NCBI RefSeq assembly: GCF_015706575.1
Contig: NW_024037063.1
Location: 20,770,927 to 20,834,926, forward strand
Reading direction: 5' to 3'
Length of the DNA: 64,000 nucleotides
Source of the DNA: Patiria miniata
Taxonomy: Eukaryota > Echinodermata > Asteroidea > Valvatida > Asterinidae
Part shown: positions 63,085-64,000 of the stretch, piece after piece
How the letters are laid out: every line of letters starts with the position of its first letter
Position numbering within the stretch: position 1 is the first letter of the stretch
Translations under genes and position numbers: made by a program
Notes under the pieces: generated by a model
Seen by the model: only the letters and a program-made list of their open reading frames with translations
Databases searched by the model: none
Told to the model about the DNA's origin: nothing

Positions 63085-64000
63085 CTGATTAATAAATAGG
63101 AATAAAGGAAAGGAGAGGGTGAGAGTTGCAACTAGCATGCAACTTTTGGCACTCGAAAATTAATTTTAAAGAAAGTGGTGATCCAGTATGGAATTTTTTC
63201 CAAAATTACTCATGTTACCTAAGGGCCTACCTATTTTATGAATCTACTTTAACTTTATCTTTTTTGAGAAATATGGAATATATGAAATGAAAAATGAAAA
63301 TTATGTAAACAATGAAACAATTTAGAATTGACACAGTAAAACTTCACACAAATTTCTCACCATCAATTCGCTTCTTTTCGTCCTTCGATTCAGCCCAGGG
63401 AGTTGTCTGAACTATTCCTCATCTACGAATCTGTTTGTCTCAAGTGACTTTCTAAACACAGCAAAAAAATTGGCCTTTTTTGAGGCGAACTCTTGCTCTT
63501 TCTTTGAACCGGATGAATCTCGTCAGTCGCAATAGGCCTACATTCTAAATAAGGTCATTTCAAGGTCAATAGTGTTTTGATTGACCAGCTGTGCTGCTTG
63601 AAACTATAGAGGGCGCGCTGCATTCCCAACGGTGAACGGAAAGAGGGCGCTATAACACTTTAATGGGCGACCCTAAATACATTATTCATTTGATATCATC
63701 ACTGAGCGTTGATACCGTGAAATTGGTACGCTTTATATCAACTTAAATGCTGAATCATTCTCAATGTTTCACAAACGTCTTTTATACATCAAAAGCAGTT
63801 ATGAACGAAAATCCAAGTAAATACAACTAATATTTCTTGAGTTATTGTCCACTCAACAAAGCATTCCCGTCAAGAAAATAATATAGGCCTAAATCGCGCT
63901 AAAGACACTTCGGCCTTTATTTATTAATTTTTATTAGTTGACAATTCTTCCTGATATATGTAATTAAAAATTTTTAAAACCTCACAAGCAATTTCTATTT
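63085..64000. other. no gene recognised
   Basis: AT-rich. No splice-bounded open frame or familiar repeat was identified. Confidence 0.4.

Overview
The window is eukaryotic genomic DNA from an invertebrate animal, most likely a marine deuterostome and perhaps an echinoderm. The evidence is GT-AG introns, a 19-exon gene spread over 34 kb, and abundant MITEs, tRNA-derived SINEs and DIRS-like and non-LTR retroelements. Frequent TAGGCCTA and TACATGTA words are consistent with this. The lineage is an inference; no species can be read directly.

One real protein-coding gene was found. It lies on the minus strand with its start codon at 45394 and stop at 11190-11192. Nineteen exons join without a phase conflict into a 4311-nt CDS (1436 aa). 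The product is a Dispatched-family, sterol-sensing-domain (SSD), RND-type 12-TM protein. It is best matched to DISP3 (PTCHD2), including the DISP3-type short C-terminal tail just after TM12. Both intramembrane acidic motifs are kept (GIGVDD and VGSSIDYC). The second large extracellular loop carries a complete ten-cysteine follistatin/Kazal-like module. That module sits on a single symmetric phase 1-1 exon, between a Pro/His/Thr-rich repeat exon and a Gly-rich linker exon. I do not know this architecture from vertebrate DISP3, and it is the most interesting item in the window.

Layout. 1-11000: downstream flank with SINEs, MITEs, an 11-mer-derived tandem repeat and no supportable gene. 11000-45485: the DISP3 gene. 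Its introns are filled by repeats. These include minisatellites of 11, 20, 22 and 38 bp lying close to splice sites, and a 3-kb inverted repeat with 20-bp arrays at its outer ends. There are also TTAA- and TA-flanked foldback elements that make up most of two introns, a CR1-like retrotransposon 3' end, and a degenerate DIRS-like element of about 6 kb inserted in a SINE-like repeat. 45486-64000: upstream flank or 5' intron. It holds a head-to-head pair of degenerate non-LTR retroelement copies, palindromes, hAT-like and other MITEs, a run of 26 G, and no convincing coding exon. The DISP3 promoter and first noncoding exon were not identified.
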